A stretch of DNA of 64,000 bases from CAWCTD01 sp963798455 (GTDB taxonomy: Bacteria; Acidobacteriota; Terriglobia; Bryobacterales; Bryobacteraceae): positions 1,612,001 through 1,676,000 of the forward strand of contig CAWCTD010000003.1 in NCBI GenBank assembly GCA_963798455.1, read 5' to 3'. The notes beneath the pieces were generated by a model, which did no database searches, had not been told where the DNA came from, and saw only the letters and a list, made by a program, of their open reading frames with translations. Of this stretch, positions 24,465 through 33,567 are shown in pieces; positions within the stretch are counted from its first letter, which is position 1, and each line of letters opens with the position of its first letter. A program made the translations under genes and the position numbers.

Positions 24465-25724
24465 CTACTCGTACCTCAGCGCCTCGATCGGATCCAGCCG
24501 CGCGGCACGGATCGCCGGGATCATCCCCGCGATCAAGCCCACCAACAGCAGCACTCCGGTCGACACCAGAATCGAAGCGACCGACACGTGCATCTCCACG
24601 TTGCCCTTGCCCGCGGCATCCTTCATCAAAGCGCCGAGCAACGGCATGGAGCCCAGAGCGTAGGTGGCCGCCGCACCCGCCAGCGTGCCAAGTATCCCCC
24701 CCGCCGCCACGATCAGCAGCCCCTCGGTCAGAAACTGCGCCAGGATCAAGCGCCTGGGGCTGCCCAGGGCCTTGAGCACGCCGATTTCGCGCGTTCGTTC
24801 CATCACCGTCGCCAGCATTATGTTGGCCAGGCCCACGCCGCCGATGCCCAAAGTCAGCGCGCCCACGAAGCCGAGTAGCATCTTCACGGCCAGAGACATC
24901 CCGTCGATGATCGACATGAACTGGCTGAAGGCAAGGACAAAAACCGCCTGGTCATCGTTGGGGGAAAACTTGTGGATGTTCCCCAGCGTGGCGCGGACCT
25001 GGCGAATCGCATGGTCCCGATCCAGGCCGGACGTCGGCGTCCATACGATGAAGCTGGGGTAGCGGAGGTCGGCGAACAGCGCCATGGTGTCGTATGGCAG
25101 GAAAAGGCACTCGTTGTCCCTGCGGTTGTAGTTGGCGAGCTGGCTCTTGCTGTCGAGCACCCCCACCACGGTGAAGCGCTGGCCGCCCACGGAAACATCC
25201 TCTCCCACGGGCGGGATGCCGCTGAATAATTCTTTGGCTACCGTGGAGCCGATGACGGCGACCCGGTTCCGCTGGCGTACATCGTCCTGGTGGATCCAGC
25301 GGCCGTCCACGATGGTCATGTTGCGGATGTACTCATACTCGGGCCACACCCCGCGCACGCCATACTGCTTCTCCCGGGTGGCCCGAGTCACGGTCATATT
25401 GTTCCGCATGATTTCCGGGGAGATCGCCCTGACCAGCGGCACGGCCTTCCGGATCGCTTCCACGTCGTCCAGTTCCAGGCGCACGCGCCGGCCCGACCGC
25501 AGCCCCCCAGCCTGCTGGCTGGTTTGCCCCTCCGCCATGATGATGAGATCTTGTCCGACGGCCTGGAAGGCGGTGCGCAGGGCGTAGTCGAAGCCGTTGC
25601 CGTAGGACATCAGCATTACGAAGGAGGCCACGCCCCAGGCCAGGCTGGTCACCGTCACCACTGTCCGTCGCCGGTAGAACCTCAGCGACGCCACGGCTTC
25701 CGATAGGACCCGGCGCCACATCAT
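24465..25724 (-). CDS. ABC transporter permease, MacB/FtsX type
   Basis: A 419-residue permease with one N-terminal membrane helix (VVTVTSLAWGVASFVMLMSYGNGF), a MacB periplasmic core domain (about 45-270) and a three-helix FtsX domain with GGVGLANIMLATVMERTREIG, KALGSPRRLILAQFL and IPAIRAARLDPIEALRYE, the standard C-terminus. There is no ATPase domain. It begins 4 bases after the stop of a paralogous permease gene, so the two likely form a heterodimer working with a separate ATPase and an adaptor such as the neighbouring MacA-like protein. Confidence 0.88.
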   Translation of the reverse strand: MMWRRVLSEAVASLRFYRRRTVVTVTSLAWGVASFVMLMSYGNGFDYALRTAFQAVGQDLIIMAEGQTSQQAGGLRSGRRVRLELDDVEAIRKAVPLVRAISPEIMRNNMTVTRATREKQYGVRGVWPEYEYIRNMTIVDGRWIHQDDVRQRNRVAVIGSTVAKELFSGIPPVGEDVSVGGQRFTVVGVLDSKSQLANYNRRDNECLFLPYDTMALFADLRYPSFIVWTPTSGLDRDHAIRQVRATLGNIHKFSPNDDQAVFVLAFSQFMSIIDGMSLAVKMLLGFVGALTLGIGGVGLANIMLATVMERTREIGVLKALGSPRRLILAQFLTEGLLIVAAGGILGTLAGAAATYALGSMPLLGALMKDAAGKGNVEMHVSVASILVSTGVLLLVGLIAGMIPAIRAARLDPIEALRYE

Positions 25725-25728
25725 CTCC

Positions 25729-26997
25729 TCACCGCTCCTCCCTCAGGGCCTCTACCGGCGTCAGTTGACAGGCGCGCCAGGCCGGCGGAAGGGCGCTGGC
25801 GATGGCCACCGTACCCAGGGCCGCCATCGCCAGTCCGGCCGTGCGATAGCTGATGGGCAGTCCGGAGAACATCTCCGGCATGGGGAGCGAATTGACCGCG
25901 GATGCCAGCAGGCTCACCACCGCCAGCCCGGCCAGACCACTAGCCACAGCCAGCAGCAAGCCCTCCAGGAGAAACTCCATCAGTATCCGCCGCTTGGTCG
26001 CTCCCAAGGCTTTCCTCAGGCCGATCTCGTGGGTGCGCTCCGCCACGGCGGTCATCATGGTGTTCATCACGCCCACGCCGCCCAGGCTCAGCGTTACCAG
26101 CGCGATCACGGCCAGGAAGATCTCGGTGGCGTCGAAGACTTTGTCGAACAACTCCGCGCCTTCGACCATGTCCCACATCGGCGTGGCAGCCTCGTCGGCC
26201 GGATCAAAGCCGTGCAGCCGTCCCAGGACGTTTCGGACCTGGTGCTGCGCCGTTTCCCACTCCAGGACCGACAGCGGCCGGTAGATGATGGCGCTCACCC
26301 GGCCTTCCCGCCAGTCGGGATTGGTGGGAGGACAGTCCCGCAGCAGGCTCGACTCCGGGATCAGGATCTTGTTGTTGTCCCACCCGTCGTAAGAGCTGTT
26401 CTGGTTCTTTTCGCCCATCAACCCGATGACGGTGTAGGGATACCGGTTGATGCTGATCCGCCGCCCCAGGATGTCGCCCCGCTTTTCGAACAGGCGCTTG
26501 CGGACCGTGTCGCCTAGTACGCACACCCGTTGGCCTCCTTCCTGGTCCGCGCTGCTGATCGTGCGTCCCTGCGCTGCGGGCAAATTGCGCAGTTGGAGGT
26601 ACTCTGGGGTGACACCCAAGGTCAGGAAGGAACCTGAATTGAACTCACTCGCGGCCGGGGCTTGGTTCTTCACCTCCCCGGCGACCACTTGGATCGAAGC
26701 GCACTGCTCGCGGATGGCGTCCACGTCGCGCTGGTCGAGGTAGACGCGCCGGCCGGCCCGCTGGCCCCCGGCCTGCCTCTCGGTCCGTCCGTTCCAGACG
26801 AAGACGATGTTATCGCCAAGCTGCGACTGGTTCTTCCGCTGGCCCTGGCGGAACCCGTCGCACAGCGCGCTCATCAGCACCAGCGACGCGATGCCCCAGG
26901 CGATGCCGAACATGGTCAGGAAGCTGCGGAGCTTGTGGCGCCAGACAGTGGCGAGGGTCTGCCCGAAAAGCCCGAAGAGATAGCCGGCCCACCGCAT
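25729..26997 (-). CDS. ABC transporter permease, MacB/FtsX type
   Basis: A 422-residue permease paralogous to the gene that follows it. It has the N-terminal helix RSFLTMFGIAWGIASLVLM, a MacB_PCD periplasmic domain, and FtsX helices with GGVGVMNTMMTAVAERTHEI, RKALGATKRRILMEF and the tail PPAWRACQLTPVEALREE. It is probably the first gene of the permease pair; the 188 bases upstream separate it from the divergent TonB-dependent receptor gene. No ATP-binding cassette gene is adjacent. Confidence 0.88.
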   Translation of the reverse strand: MRWAGYLFGLFGQTLATVWRHKLRSFLTMFGIAWGIASLVLMSALCDGFRQGQRKNQSQLGDNIVFVWNGRTERQAGGQRAGRRVYLDQRDVDAIREQCASIQVVAGEVKNQAPAASEFNSGSFLTLGVTPEYLQLRNLPAAQGRTISSADQEGGQRVCVLGDTVRKRLFEKRGDILGRRISINRYPYTVIGLMGEKNQNSSYDGWDNNKILIPESSLLRDCPPTNPDWREGRVSAIIYRPLSVLEWETAQHQVRNVLGRLHGFDPADEAATPMWDMVEGAELFDKVFDATEIFLAVIALVTLSLGGVGVMNTMMTAVAERTHEIGLRKALGATKRRILMEFLLEGLLLAVASGLAGLAVVSLLASAVNSLPMPEMFSGLPISYRTAGLAMAALGTVAIASALPPAWRACQLTPVEALREER

Positions 26998-27134
26998 CTC
27001 TAGGAAATACGCACGAGCGACGGTTTGGTTCCATCTGGAGCCGGTGCTCTCTGCCCCCCGAATCCGCCCTGAACCGACGTTTAGGAGGCGGAGAAAGGCA
27101 TTAACTCACTGGCAGCAAAGCGGATATTTTTCCC

Positions 27135-27163
27135 TTGAACTCCAGGCTGATAGGGCTTACAAT
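27135..27163 (+). promoter_or_regulatory. Sigma-70-type promoter of the TonB-dependent receptor gene
   Basis: TTGAAC (27135-27140) and TACAAT (27158-27163) are separated by 17 bases. The predicted start near 27170 gives a very short leader that contains GGAGG (27174-27178) 7 bases before the ATG at 27186. Confidence 0.75.
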
Positions 27164-27185
27164 ATCTCGGATAGGAGGTCTTAGA

Positions 27186-30100
27186 ATGGAGTGTAGTCTT
27201 CGTGTGCAATCTCTGCATCACGCCAGTCGGGTTTCGACATCGGCCGGCTATTTGAGAAGCACAATCAAAATCGTGCTCGCGGCGCTGTTCCTGACCACGT
27301 TTGTTTCAGCGGTCTTGTGGGGGCAGGAGTACCGCGGGAGAATTCAGGGTACCGTGAAGGACCCTAGCCAGGCTGTTGTCGTCGGCGCAGCGGTCACGTT
27401 GCGCAACGTGAACACTGGCGTTGAAGTTGAAAGAAAAACCGGCGAAACGGGTCATTATCTGTTCGATCTCGTGGAGCCCGGCTCTTACACCGTTACGGTC
27501 CAGGCACCGGGCTTCGCCAAGTTCTTGCAGGAGAATATACCCCTCGCGGCTCGCGGAGACCTTACCGTCGACGCGGTCTTGACCACCGGCAGTGTTTCGG
27601 AAACCGTCACCGTGACTGCGCAGGCAAGCCAGGTGCAGTTCAACACGAGCAAGCTGGACACGACGGTCGAGAACCAGATCGCGCAGGGAGTCCCGCAGCT
27701 CTACCGCAGCCCGTTCGTGCTGGCCACCTTGGATCCCTCCGTGCTGAAAAATGATGCCAACACGGAATACAACCCTTTCAACAGTTGGGGACCGAACCAA
27801 CTGCAAGTGGGCGGCGGCGCCAACTACTCGAACGATTTGCAGGTGGATGGCAGCCGCGTGGGCATCAGCGTCAAGACCGGCTATGTTCCCACGCCCGACA
27901 TGGTCCAGGAAGTCAACATTTCCGAGAACACGGTGGACGCTGAGTTCGGGCGCGGTTCCGGTTCCGCGATCTCCATCGTCACCAAAGGGGGGACCAACGA
28001 CCTCCATGGAAGTGCTTACTACTACGGGCGCTATCCGTGGGCGGCCGCCGTCTCGAACCGCGTTTTCCGTACCGTCAACCAGGACCGTCAGCAGATGTAC
28101 GGGGGCACGGTCGGCAACCGCATTCTGAAGAACAAGTTGTTTAACTTTGTGTCCTTTGAGGGATGGAGGTGGGCGCAGGCCAATGTGTATAATGCGACGC
28201 TTCCGACCGATCTCGAACGCACGGGGAATTTCTCTCAGTCGATTAACGGCGCGGGCGCGATGAACGTCATCTACGACCCGTGGTCCACGCAGACTTCCGC
28301 GGATGGCAAGACCATCACACGCACACCATTCGGCGGCAACATCATTCCCAGTGGGCGGCAGGATCCCATCGCGGTGAAGTACATGGGTGCGCTTTGGAAA
28401 CCCAACAGAGCAGGCACGGGCTACGACCACCTCAATAACTATTCCGTTTCGCTGCCGACCAACTACCCGTACAAAAATTTCGCCGACCGTGTGGATTTTC
28501 ACGCGAGTGACAAGCTTACGATGACCGTCCGTGCGCAGATCTTCCGCACCCCGGTCGGGGTCACCAATCCTACGGGGTCGCCGGTCTTCATCTCGGATCG
28601 GGGCAGCGAGCGCGATGGCAATACCTATTCGGGCAACGCCACCTACACTCTTGGCGCCAGGACCGTCATCAGCGTGGGCGCCGATTACCACGACTTCATT
28701 GACGCGTCGCGGTTCGGTGCTCAACCCGCCGACTGGACCTTTGCTTCGCTTTACCCAAACTCGACCTTTTACAAGGCCCTATACGCGGATCCTTCCATCC
28801 CTGTGCTAGCGGCGCGCATGTCCATCAGCGGCGACGGCGGCCGGTGGGTCAATATGGGCCCGGGCGGCGGGATGTGGGACCAGCGTCCCAGCGGCAACGG
28901 CTTTGACGCCAAGATCGCTCAGCAGCGCGGCCCTCACTACCTGAAGGCGGGCTTTGAGACTCTTGGTACTCATGCCCCGAGTCTGCTCCAGCAGTCCAAT
29001 CCCGGATTCGGATTCAACGGGGATATCACCAACTCCACGTACGTCAACCCGAATATGGCGGTGGCGGGGAACCCCTATGCTTCGTTCCTGCTCGGAGCCG
29101 TGGTGCCTGTTGGCGCAAGCCCGAGCGGCTGGGACAGCAACGAAACCTCCATGCCCAGCCTGATCATCCCGAACGTATCCAGCCGGTCCTTCGGGGGCTT
29201 CGTCAACGACGACTGGAAACTCACCAAGGACCTTACCCTGAACCTCGGTTTGCGCTACGAGTACGAGGTGCCGTACTCGGAAGCGCAGAACCGGATTACC
29301 GCCCCGCTGGACCTCACCACGCCCATTCCGGAGCTCCAGGGAATCCAAATGCCGGCCGCGGTCAAGCAGTTTTACACCGGCACCTGGACTCTGAACGGCG
29401 CGTTCCAGTTCACCAGCGACAGCCACCCGGGAGCGTGGAACTCGGATAAGGGGACTCTGTCTCCTCGCGTGGGCATGGCCTACCGGCTGACTGACAAGAT
29501 GTCCCTGCGGGCCGGATACGGCCGGTACATAAACCCCTGGAACATGAGTTCGGCCGCCGTGGATCAGTTCAGCGCCCCGGCTCTGGGCTTCCAGAACTAC
29601 ACCGACGCCCAACCGGCTGTTCTGGGCGTGCCCCAAATGCAGTTATCGAATCCCTTCACCTCCGCGTTCCCGGTGGTCCCCTCGTACGGCAAAGCGTACG
29701 GGACATATACCGGGATAGGAGACAACATTACCTTCGTCAACCCCAACCGTTTCCACCAATCCAGCCACCGGGTCAACATTTCGCTTCAAAGGCAATTGCC
29801 CGACAATATCGTCCTGGATGTCACCTACTATCTGAACCGGTCAAGCCATGTGGCCGTCGCCAACTACAACATCAACCAGATCGATCCCAGGATCGCCCTC
29901 CAATATGGGGCCGCGACCAACGTGCAGGTTGCCAATCCCTTCTACCACCTCACTATCCCCAACAAATCCCCCGGTGCGCTGTGGAACCAGGCGACGGTTT
30001 CGCTCACGACGCTGGCTCGTATGTATCCACAGTATGGTAACTTGACCGAGATTGACGCCATTGCCGGAGGCAACTCGTCTTACAACTCCTTGCAGATCAA

Positions 30101-30740
30101 GGGGACGAAGTCCTTCAGCCAGGGCTACACGCTGCTGGTTGCCTATAACTATAACGTTCAGGCCAACATGACGTTTTACGACAACGTCGACAACTATCTG
30201 AAGAACTTTACTTCGGAGGATTCCGGCTCCCCTCGTCACCGGCTCGTGGCCTCCGGTACCTGGATGCTCCCTATCGGCAAAGGCCGCAAGCTCCTGGGCG
30301 GCGCCCCGCGCTTGCTGGACGCCCTGGTGGGTGGCTGGAACCTGGCGGGAGTGATGACCTGGCACGCCGGCACCCTGCTGAATTTCGGCTCCATGCTGGT
30401 TAACGGAGACCCGCATGTCTCCAATCCGGGACCCAGCGCCTGGTTTAACACCTCGGTATTCGCGCAGTTGCCCGCCTACACCAGGCGGACGAATCCCTGG
30501 TATTACTCCGACATTCGGGGGCCGAAGTACTTCCACATAGACGGCACGCTCAACAAGGACTTCTCGATCATAGAGCGGGTTAAGCTCCAGTTGAAATTGG
30601 ACGCCTTCAACGCTCTGAACAACATGAACTGGAACAACCCGAACATGTCGGTTACAAGCAGCCAGTTCGGGCATTCCACGGATATCTATTCGCTGGATTT
30701 CGGACGGCGCTTGCAGCTCGGGGCGAGACTCACTTTCTAG
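27186..30740 (+). CDS. TonB-dependent receptor with carboxypeptidase-regulatory N-terminal domain
   Basis: About 1184 residues. The N-terminus has a membrane segment/signal (TIKIVLAALFLTTFVSAVLW), then a carboxypeptidase regulatory-like Ig fold (GRIQGTVKDPSQAVVVGAAV, GHYLFDLVEPGSYTVTVQAP), a plug domain (about 140-270; FGRGSGSAISIVTKGGTND) and a long outer-membrane beta-barrel ending in a terminal phenylalanine (RLQLGARLTF). This Oar-like architecture is highly expanded in Acidobacteriota and serves uptake of large substrates, often oligosaccharides or peptides; the substrate here is unknown. Promoter, GGAGG site and a strong terminator flank it, so it is a single-gene transcription unit. Confidence 0.92.
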   Translation: MECSLRVQSLHHASRVSTSAGYLRSTIKIVLAALFLTTFVSAVLWGQEYRGRIQGTVKDPSQAVVVGAAVTLRNVNTGVEVERKTGETGHYLFDLVEPGSYTVTVQAPGFAKFLQENIPLAARGDLTVDAVLTTGSVSETVTVTAQASQVQFNTSKLDTTVENQIAQGVPQLYRSPFVLATLDPSVLKNDANTEYNPFNSWGPNQLQVGGGANYSNDLQVDGSRVGISVKTGYVPTPDMVQEVNISENTVDAEFGRGSGSAISIVTKGGTNDLHGSAYYYGRYPWAAAVSNRVFRTVNQDRQQMYGGTVGNRILKNKLFNFVSFEGWRWAQANVYNATLPTDLERTGNFSQSINGAGAMNVIYDPWSTQTSADGKTITRTPFGGNIIPSGRQDPIAVKYMGALWKPNRAGTGYDHLNNYSVSLPTNYPYKNFADRVDFHASDKLTMTVRAQIFRTPVGVTNPTGSPVFISDRGSERDGNTYSGNATYTLGARTVISVGADYHDFIDASRFGAQPADWTFASLYPNSTFYKALYADPSIPVLAARMSISGDGGRWVNMGPGGGMWDQRPSGNGFDAKIAQQRGPHYLKAGFETLGTHAPSLLQQSNPGFGFNGDITNSTYVNPNMAVAGNPYASFLLGAVVPVGASPSGWDSNETSMPSLIIPNVSSRSFGGFVNDDWKLTKDLTLNLGLRYEYEVPYSEAQNRITAPLDLTTPIPELQGIQMPAAVKQFYTGTWTLNGAFQFTSDSHPGAWNSDKGTLSPRVGMAYRLTDKMSLRAGYGRYINPWNMSSAAVDQFSAPALGFQNYTDAQPAVLGVPQMQLSNPFTSAFPVVPSYGKAYGTYTGIGDNITFVNPNRFHQSSHRVNISLQRQLPDNIVLDVTYYLNRSSHVAVANYNINQIDPRIALQYGAATNVQVANPFYHLTIPNKSPGALWNQATVSLTTLARMYPQYGNLTEIDAIAGGNSSYNSLQIKGTKSFSQGYTLLVAYNYNVQANMTFYDNVDNYLKNFTSEDSGSPRHRLVASGTWMLPIGKGRKLLGGAPRLLDALVGGWNLAGVMTWHAGTLLNFGSMLVNGDPHVSNPGPSAWFNTSVFAQLPAYTRRTNPWYYSDIRGPKYFHIDGTLNKDFSIIERVKLQLKLDAFNALNNMNWNNPNMSVTSSQFGHSTDIYSLDFGRRLQLGARLTF

Positions 30741-30761
30741 TCCGAAGCACTCTGGTCTGAC

Positions 30762-30804
30762 AAGCCTCCATGCCCGCTCTTTGGCTGGCATGGAGGCTTT
30801 TTTT
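30762..30804 (+). terminator. Rho-independent terminator of the TonB-dependent receptor gene
   Basis: A perfect 13-base-pair stem (AAGCCTCCATGCC at 30762-30774 with GGCATGGAGGCTT at 30787-30799), a 12-base loop and a run of seven T (30798-30804), 22 bases after the receptor stop codon. Confidence 0.93.
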
Positions 30805-30812
30805 GTCGCCCC

Positions 30813-33557
30813 TCAGCGGGCTGGAGACGAGGGCTGGCGGGTGTCGCGGAAGGGAGTACGCGCCTGGTAAAGCGCGAGCCTTGCCTGGAGAGCTTCCGCC
30901 AGGCGCGGATTGTTCTGTTGCCGGGCGAAGGCCAGCACGCGGTTGGTGATATCGACTGCTTCGGGGAAACGGCCCGCTTCGGCGTACGCGGCGGCCAGCG
31001 TATCCAGAATCGCAGGGTCTCGTGCGCCGGACACTCGGACCGCCTGTTCCGCAAGCCGGACGGCCTGCGCGCCGTCCCGCAAAGATGCCTCGGGGCTGGT
31101 GGCGAGCACCCAGGCCATCTCGTTCAGGGCAGCCACATGGCTCGGATCGATGCGGAGCACCATGCGCCACTGATCGAGCGCCTCCGCTGCCCTTCCCTTC
31201 AAGTAGTAAAGCGCGTCGCCCAGGTTGAAATGGGCTTCGGCGTATTCCGGGTTGATGGCCAGCGCCCTCTCAAAATGCGCAATCCCCTCATCCACCCGTC
31301 CTTGTTGGACCAAGGCGACGGCGAGGCCGTTGTGGGCCTCGGCGGAGTCGGGGCCCAGCGACAAGGCCTTTTCAAAATGAGCGATGGCTCCGTCGAACCT
31401 CCCCTGTCTGGCGAGGGCAATGCCGAAGTTGTTCTGGATTGAGACGGAGTCAGGCGCGAGATCGACGGCTTTCTGGTAGTGCGTAATCGCCTCGTCCAGC
31501 TTGCCTTCCCGGACCAAGGCGCGTCCCAGGTTGTTGTGGGCCTCGGCGGAGGCGGGATTGACTTCCAACGCCTTCTCGAACTCCGCGATCGCCTCGTCGA
31601 GTTTCCCCATGCCCGCCAGCGCGACCCCCAGGTTGCTGTGGGCGTCGGGGTACGCGGGGTTGACCTTCAGGGCCTCTTCGAAATGGGGAACGGCTTCGTC
31701 GAAACGCCCGACACTGGCGAGGAGCAGCCCCACGTTGCTGTGCGCTCGGTCATCTTCGGGGCTCAGTTCCAAAGCCTTCTGCCACGCGGCGATGGCAGCC
31801 TCATACTGGCCCTTCTTCACCAGGTCGAACGCATCGTCGGCCAGCCTGTAAAAATCAGTAGCGGGAGTGTCGATCTTCAGCAAGCCGCCGGGCGGGATGT
31901 TCACGAATTCGGGGATATTGACCGCGCGGTTGGCGGCGGTCGCATTCTCGATCAGGATGGCGGGGCTGTCACGGCCATCCTTGTCCAGATGGGTCAGCAA
32001 CATCTGCGTATAGGGAGAACGGCTCTTCGAAGAGAAAACCAGCCAGCGGCCGTTGGGCGAAAAGCTGTGCCATGAGTTCATGAGCGGTGTATTCGACTGC
32101 ATCCGCCGCGCCTTGCCGCCCTCCGCCGGGACGATGTAGAGCTGGCTGTCGGGACGCATCAGCAGCCCGTTCCGGCACTGAACGAACACGATCCAGCGGC
32201 CATCGGGCGAAACCTTCGGAAAGGAATTGCTCATGCCGTTCCGCGAGGCGCCGGCAATCGGCTCCGGCTCGCCGCCTTTGCCCCCGTTGAACGGGATGCG
32301 GTAGAGATCGTACTTGATTGGGGTTTCGTTCGGATCGTTGGCCGACTCAGCCGCTTTCGCGCCTTCGGGATACGGGACCCTGGCTTGGGCCCTCGCAAAC
32401 ACAAGATACCTGCCATCCGGACTCCAAACCGCGTTGGTTTGCACATAGCGCGGGTCATCGGCCCCCGGCAGCGGTTGGAGCCGGCCCGTGGCCCGGCTGT
32501 ACCAGGCCAATACTCCGCGCGTCGGATAGAACACCTGGAGGAAGCGGTAGTCCTTGAAATTGGCGACGTAGTAATTGCCTTCGAGGTCTTTCTGAAGCTG
32601 GGGCTTGTCCGGCTGGGCGCCGGGACGGGAGATGCCTGGGACGGGCGGCAGGCCCACATCCGATCCGTTGATCATGGTCACCACGAACTGGCCATCCGGC
32701 GACACCTGGGACATGAACCCCACCCTGATCTTCCCTCCCAGCTTGCCCCGGAAAGAACTCCACTGGATCACGTCTTCGTTGCGGATGGACATTTGCCTGG
32801 AAACGGGCACGAGGGCATACAGGCCCTTGTCGTTTTGAGGCCCGTCCATATCCATTCCCAGCGTCTTGCCGTCGCGGGAGAAAGAATGGCAGTTGGCGCA
32901 GGTGTGGAGACCTTCCATCATCAGGTGGCTCGTGGGCTCGCCGACATAGCGGAGACGCCACGCGATCAGCGGGACAGCCTCCGGAGCCAGAGGTTTGATG
33001 ACACCCTTCTCCAGCTCGGAGGGCATCAGCGGCACATCCCGGTAGAATATGGGCGCGCCTACCGGATCACGGGAGGTTTCGATGGCGACCCGGCCGCGGG
33101 AAACCACCTTGCCCGGATTCTGGTCCGAGAAACCGGTGATGGTAACGGTCGCCGCGCGCCCCACCGAGTGTTGCTTGATGGTTTCCCAGGTTCCGGCCTC
33201 CGGAGTCCAGGTCCTGGCCGCCGCCTGTTGTGCGGTCAGCTTGGGAAGCTGGTTCGTCTGGGAGACACAACGGGGGTCGATCTCGCCGATGGTGGCCCGC
33301 TCCCCTTTCGAGCTTGCCTGAACCCCAGGCGAGCCGTCGGCGAAAGCCACATCGATGCGCCACACCGTGTTCGTTTCCACGGGATCGCGCCACAGGAAAA
33401 CCGGGGGCGTGATTTCCGGCGGGAATATCGACTTGTCAGCCGGATAATCGACCGCAATGGCAGCCGGTTGCCAACCATGTTGCGCGGCGAGGATTCCCCA
33501 TGCGGCGACCACAGCGCCGACAACGAGTTTGCGGACCACGAGTCGATTCAATCGCAT
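30813..33557 (-). CDS. Secreted TolB-like/TPR protein with a CxxCH haem motif
   Basis: A 914-residue exported protein. A signal/anchor region (RKLVVGAVVAAWGILAAQ) precedes a beta-rich part, a CANCH motif at residues 220-224 (one potential c-type haem site, followed by SFSRDGKTLGMDMDG), WD40/PD40 TolB-like blades (VSPDGQFVVTMIN, WSPDGRYLVFARAQ, VSPDGRWIVFVQC, FSPNGRWLVFSSKS) and about eight TPR units from residue 575 (AHSNLGVALAGMGKLDEAIA and similar). Such fusions are common in Planctomycetes and Acidobacteria; a role in surface redox or scaffold functions is only inferred. It converges on the terminator of the receptor gene and follows another TPR gene by 10 bases, suggesting an operon. Confidence 0.8.
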   Translation of the reverse strand: MRLNRLVVRKLVVGAVVAAWGILAAQHGWQPAAIAVDYPADKSIFPPEITPPVFLWRDPVETNTVWRIDVAFADGSPGVQASSKGERATIGEIDPRCVSQTNQLPKLTAQQAAARTWTPEAGTWETIKQHSVGRAATVTITGFSDQNPGKVVSRGRVAIETSRDPVGAPIFYRDVPLMPSELEKGVIKPLAPEAVPLIAWRLRYVGEPTSHLMMEGLHTCANCHSFSRDGKTLGMDMDGPQNDKGLYALVPVSRQMSIRNEDVIQWSSFRGKLGGKIRVGFMSQVSPDGQFVVTMINGSDVGLPPVPGISRPGAQPDKPQLQKDLEGNYYVANFKDYRFLQVFYPTRGVLAWYSRATGRLQPLPGADDPRYVQTNAVWSPDGRYLVFARAQARVPYPEGAKAAESANDPNETPIKYDLYRIPFNGGKGGEPEPIAGASRNGMSNSFPKVSPDGRWIVFVQCRNGLLMRPDSQLYIVPAEGGKARRMQSNTPLMNSWHSFSPNGRWLVFSSKSRSPYTQMLLTHLDKDGRDSPAILIENATAANRAVNIPEFVNIPPGGLLKIDTPATDFYRLADDAFDLVKKGQYEAAIAAWQKALELSPEDDRAHSNVGLLLASVGRFDEAVPHFEEALKVNPAYPDAHSNLGVALAGMGKLDEAIAEFEKALEVNPASAEAHNNLGRALVREGKLDEAITHYQKAVDLAPDSVSIQNNFGIALARQGRFDGAIAHFEKALSLGPDSAEAHNGLAVALVQQGRVDEGIAHFERALAINPEYAEAHFNLGDALYYLKGRAAEALDQWRMVLRIDPSHVAALNEMAWVLATSPEASLRDGAQAVRLAEQAVRVSGARDPAILDTLAAAYAEAGRFPEAVDITNRVLAFARQQNNPRLAEALQARLALYQARTPFRDTRQPSSPAR

Positions 33558-33567
33558 CTCGATCCAT

